Shown in pieces: positions 59,118 to 61,016 of a stretch of 61,016 nucleotides of DNA (the stretch's first letter is position 1; every line of letters begins with the position of its first letter). A program made the translations under genes and the position numbers. Source of the stretch: a virus; IMG/VR virus record IMGVR_UViG_3300043438_001546, positions 1-61,016 of that record; one strand, given 5' to 3'. A model generated the notes under the pieces. That model searched no databases. It was not told the DNA's origin and worked only from the letters and a program-made list of their open reading frames with translations.

Positions 59118-61016
59118 ATGGCTGAAGATCCAAAAAAACCAACGCGTGCAGACATGTTAAAAATGGCTGTATCTGATGTTAACATTAAGAATCAAAAAGT
59201 AATTGAGAATCCATTTAATGAGCAAAGTACAATTATATCTGCAAAACAATTAGATGTAGATAGATTTGCTACTTATAGTTCTAAAACTTATGGAAAACTT
59301 GGGTTTGATCCATTTAAAGACAACAACAAAAATTATAATGCTAAAACACATTGGTCTGAAGATGTAGGCCGTGCAATGACTGGTATGTTTAAACTTGCGG
59401 GTGTAGGATTTCAAGATACATTTGGATTTGGTTTAACTGCTGGTTCAGACAGTTCAAAAAACTTTGAAAATGTAATGAAGAATTATTCTTCTACACGCGG
59501 AGGTTACACTCAATTTTGGGCTAACACTGCTTTATCTTCTGGGTACACTGTTGGTATTATAGGTGCTATTGCTGCTGAAGAAATTGGATTAGCTTTAACA
59601 ACAGGTGGACTTGGAAATATTGGTACGTCAGGTCTTGTTGGTATTCAAGCAACTAGAGCTTTTAACAATTTAGGAAAAGCTACAAGAAGTGCAGAATATA
59701 TTGAAAGAATACAACAAGCAGGTCATGTTGATGAAGCAGCTAAATTTTTTAGCATGAAAGGACTTGGTCAAAATCTTGGAAAGCTTGGCCAAAAATTAAA
59801 TCCTGTTGGTGAAATAGCAGACTTTGCAAGAAAATCAAAACTTGATGAGTTTAGTGAATTTAATTCTTTACAAAAAGTTTCTCTTGGAGCTGGTGCAATA
59901 GCTAGAGATGCTAGAAAACTTTACATGACTCACAGTGAGTCAAAGTTAGAAGCTGATTTAGCAAAAAGTGATTTTATTGAAAAACAAATTCAAAAAGCTA
60001 GGTTAAGTAGTCCTACTGGTGAATTAGATCAAAATGCTATAAATCAAATTCAAACTGATGGAGCTAACGTGTATAACTCAACATACATGGGTAACTTAGG
60101 TTTGATTTATGCTACTAATGCTATTACGTTTGACAACATGTTTAAGAGCATGCGTTATAGTAACAAGATGTTTTCTATTCCAGGCAAAATGACTACAGCT
60201 TTAGGAAAAGATGGGCTTGTTGTTAAAGCTGTAAAAGGTTTTAGTGGTAAGCGTGCATTAGCCGCAGGAAAAAAAGCTATTGTAGATTTCTCAGTAAAAG
60301 ACTCAGCAAAAAATCTAACTAGGTATATTGGAAAAAATTACAAAGTAGCTGGTGCGAATTTAATTAAAAAAGGATTATCTAACTCAATGGAGGGTGTACA
60401 GGAACTTGGACAAGATGTTGTTTCAAATTCTGTACAATCTTATTATGGTAGAAACCATGCAGGACAACAAGTGCGTGGAGGGTTTTTAGAAAATATGTGG
60501 CAAGCTGCTTCTGATATGTCTTTTTCAGATGTAGGAGATGCTATTGGCGGGACAATGAACGAAGAAGGTTTGTCAACATTTGGTTCTGGATTTTTTATGG
60601 GAACATTAGCTGCTCCATTTGGTGGCGGTATTGGTCTTTTACAAAAACAAATTGTTGGAGGTGGTGCAAGGAATAAAGCTCAGTATCTTTTTAATCGCCA
60701 GGAGTTTATTAAAAAACAAAAGACTGAGTATAAAAAATCTTTAGCAAAAGCTAAAGAACTAACTGCAAATTTTAATGCTCAACTTGGAAGCTTTTTAGAT
60801 CATACTTCTAATCCTCTTGTTACTCAATCTGAATTTCAAGAACAAATTCTTGATGCTGCTCAAAAAGGAGATAAAAAAGTATTTGAAGATAAAAAACATG
60901 ACTCATTTCAACAAGGTTTAAAATCTATGCTTAAAAATAACAGTGAAGGAATGTTCACTGATTTTCTTGAGCACATGGTTGATAAGTTTACTCCAGAGCA
61001 AATGAATCAAGCAATG
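59118..61016 (+). CDS. Giant virion protein, N-terminal 633 residues, cut by window end
   Basis: The frame opens at the ATG at 59118 (MAEDPKKPTRADMLKM) and stays open to the last base. Hydrophobic, Gly/Ala-rich helices at about 143-168 (GYTVGIIGAIAAEEIGLAL), 312-330 and 487-512 (GSGFFMGTLAAPFGGGIGLL) are separated by charged helical parts; the last visible 100 residues are charged and helical. Soluble giant phage proteins with a few such helices are often ejected and pass through or line a channel in the host envelope. No polymerase motif is visible in this part; virion RNA polymerase genes of crAss-like phages often follow downstream. Confidence 0.75.
   Translation, partial: MAEDPKKPTRADMLKMAVSDVNIKNQKVIENPFNEQSTIISAKQLDVDRFATYSSKTYGKLGFDPFKDNNKNYNAKTHWSEDVGRAMTGMFKLAGVGFQDTFGFGLTAGSDSSKNFENVMKNYSSTRGGYTQFWANTALSSGYTVGIIGAIAAEEIGLALTTGGLGNIGTSGLVGIQATRAFNNLGKATRSAEYIERIQQAGHVDEAAKFFSMKGLGQNLGKLGQKLNPVGEIADFARKSKLDEFSEFNSLQKVSLGAGAIARDARKLYMTHSESKLEADLAKSDFIEKQIQKARLSSPTGELDQNAINQIQTDGANVYNSTYMGNLGLIYATNAITFDNMFKSMRYSNKMFSIPGKMTTALGKDGLVVKAVKGFSGKRALAAGKKAIVDFSVKDSAKNLTRYIGKNYKVAGANLIKKGLSNSMEGVQELGQDVVSNSVQSYYGRNHAGQQVRGGFLENMWQAASDMSFSDVGDAIGGTMNEEGLSTFGSGFFMGTLAAPFGGGIGLLQKQIVGGGARNKAQYLFNRQEFIKKQKTEYKKSLAKAKELTANFNAQLGSFLDHTSNPLVTQSEFQEQILDAAQKGDKKVFEDKKHDSFQQGLKSMLKNNSEGMFTDFLEHMVDKFTPEQMNQAM

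Noticed and set aside
1-61016. CRISPR array
   Set aside because: No set of three or more regularly spaced identical repeats was seen; the repeats present are hairpins, promoter-like boxes or collagen/fibre coding repeats.
1-61016. Stop-codon reassignment, known from some crAss-like phages
   Set aside because: TAA, TGA and TAG all end genes at sensible places with neighbours starting directly after, and large genes read through without in-frame TAG or TGA.
1-61016. Integrase, transposase or insertion sequence
   Set aside because: No tyrosine or serine recombinase, transposase or terminal inverted repeat pair was found in this window.

Overview
The window looks like about 61 kb of a tailed-phage genome that infects a member of the Bacteroidota, most likely a crAss-like (Crassvirales-type) podovirus or a close environmental relative. 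Supporting signs: a 741-residue large terminase followed directly by a 911-residue portal, an acidic scaffold-like protein and a 538-residue major-capsid candidate; an IHF/HU-like gene and a PD-(D/E)XK nuclease just upstream of the terminase; a 1642-residue tail-stabilisation-type protein; very large virion proteins at the right end; AT-rich DNA; A-rich start contexts almost without Shine-Dalgarno sites; and promoter-like boxes of the Bacteroidota TAnnTTTG type. TAA, TGA and TAG all end genes normally, so there is no sign of stop-codon reassignment. The family assignment is inference, because no database search was possible.

Layout. Positions 1-2430 are read leftwards: small membrane or lipoprotein genes, one 204-residue unknown protein, and unusually GC-rich, strongly structured non-coding DNA (about 520-850 and 1500-1750). 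The strand switch at 2430-2790 holds an extremely strand-biased G/T tract. Everything to the right reads rightwards. 2.8-6.8 kb is an accessory/early-like block: HExxH metalloprotein, RepL-like protein behind a large inverted repeat, GIY-YIG-like nuclease, DUF1599-like protein, Acb2/Tad1-like cyclic-nucleotide sponge and GroES-like protein. 6.9-11.8 kb encodes fibre-like proteins. 11.8-14.1 kb is the lysis block (holin-like, small membrane protein, amidase). 14.2-22.1 kb is the packaging block (winged-helix-like, IHF/HU-like, Cys-rich, PD-(D/E)XK, TerS candidate, TerL, portal). 22.2-29 kb covers scaffold, capsid, a run of tiny basic proteins, a connector-like protein and a Dps/ferritin-like protein. 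29-42.4 kb is a host-recognition and decoration block: two S74-tipped fibres, an unusually Cys-rich cluster, three collagen-like proteins and a VWA protein. 42.5-61 kb holds neck/tail proteins and a series of large, probably internal or ejected proteins; the last one is cut by the window end.

The genes fit one lytic programme: early accessory genes interfere with the host, packaging genes fill the head, and separate fibre, lysis and neck units follow, divided by clear hairpin terminators and two recurring promoter-like motifs. The most interesting points are the duplicated structured RNA-like element at 535-799, a two-copy leader hairpin with compensatory base changes (1577-1610 and 2452-2485), the inverted repeat in front of the RepL-like gene, the Acb2/Tad1-like gene, and the Dps-like gene inside the structural block.
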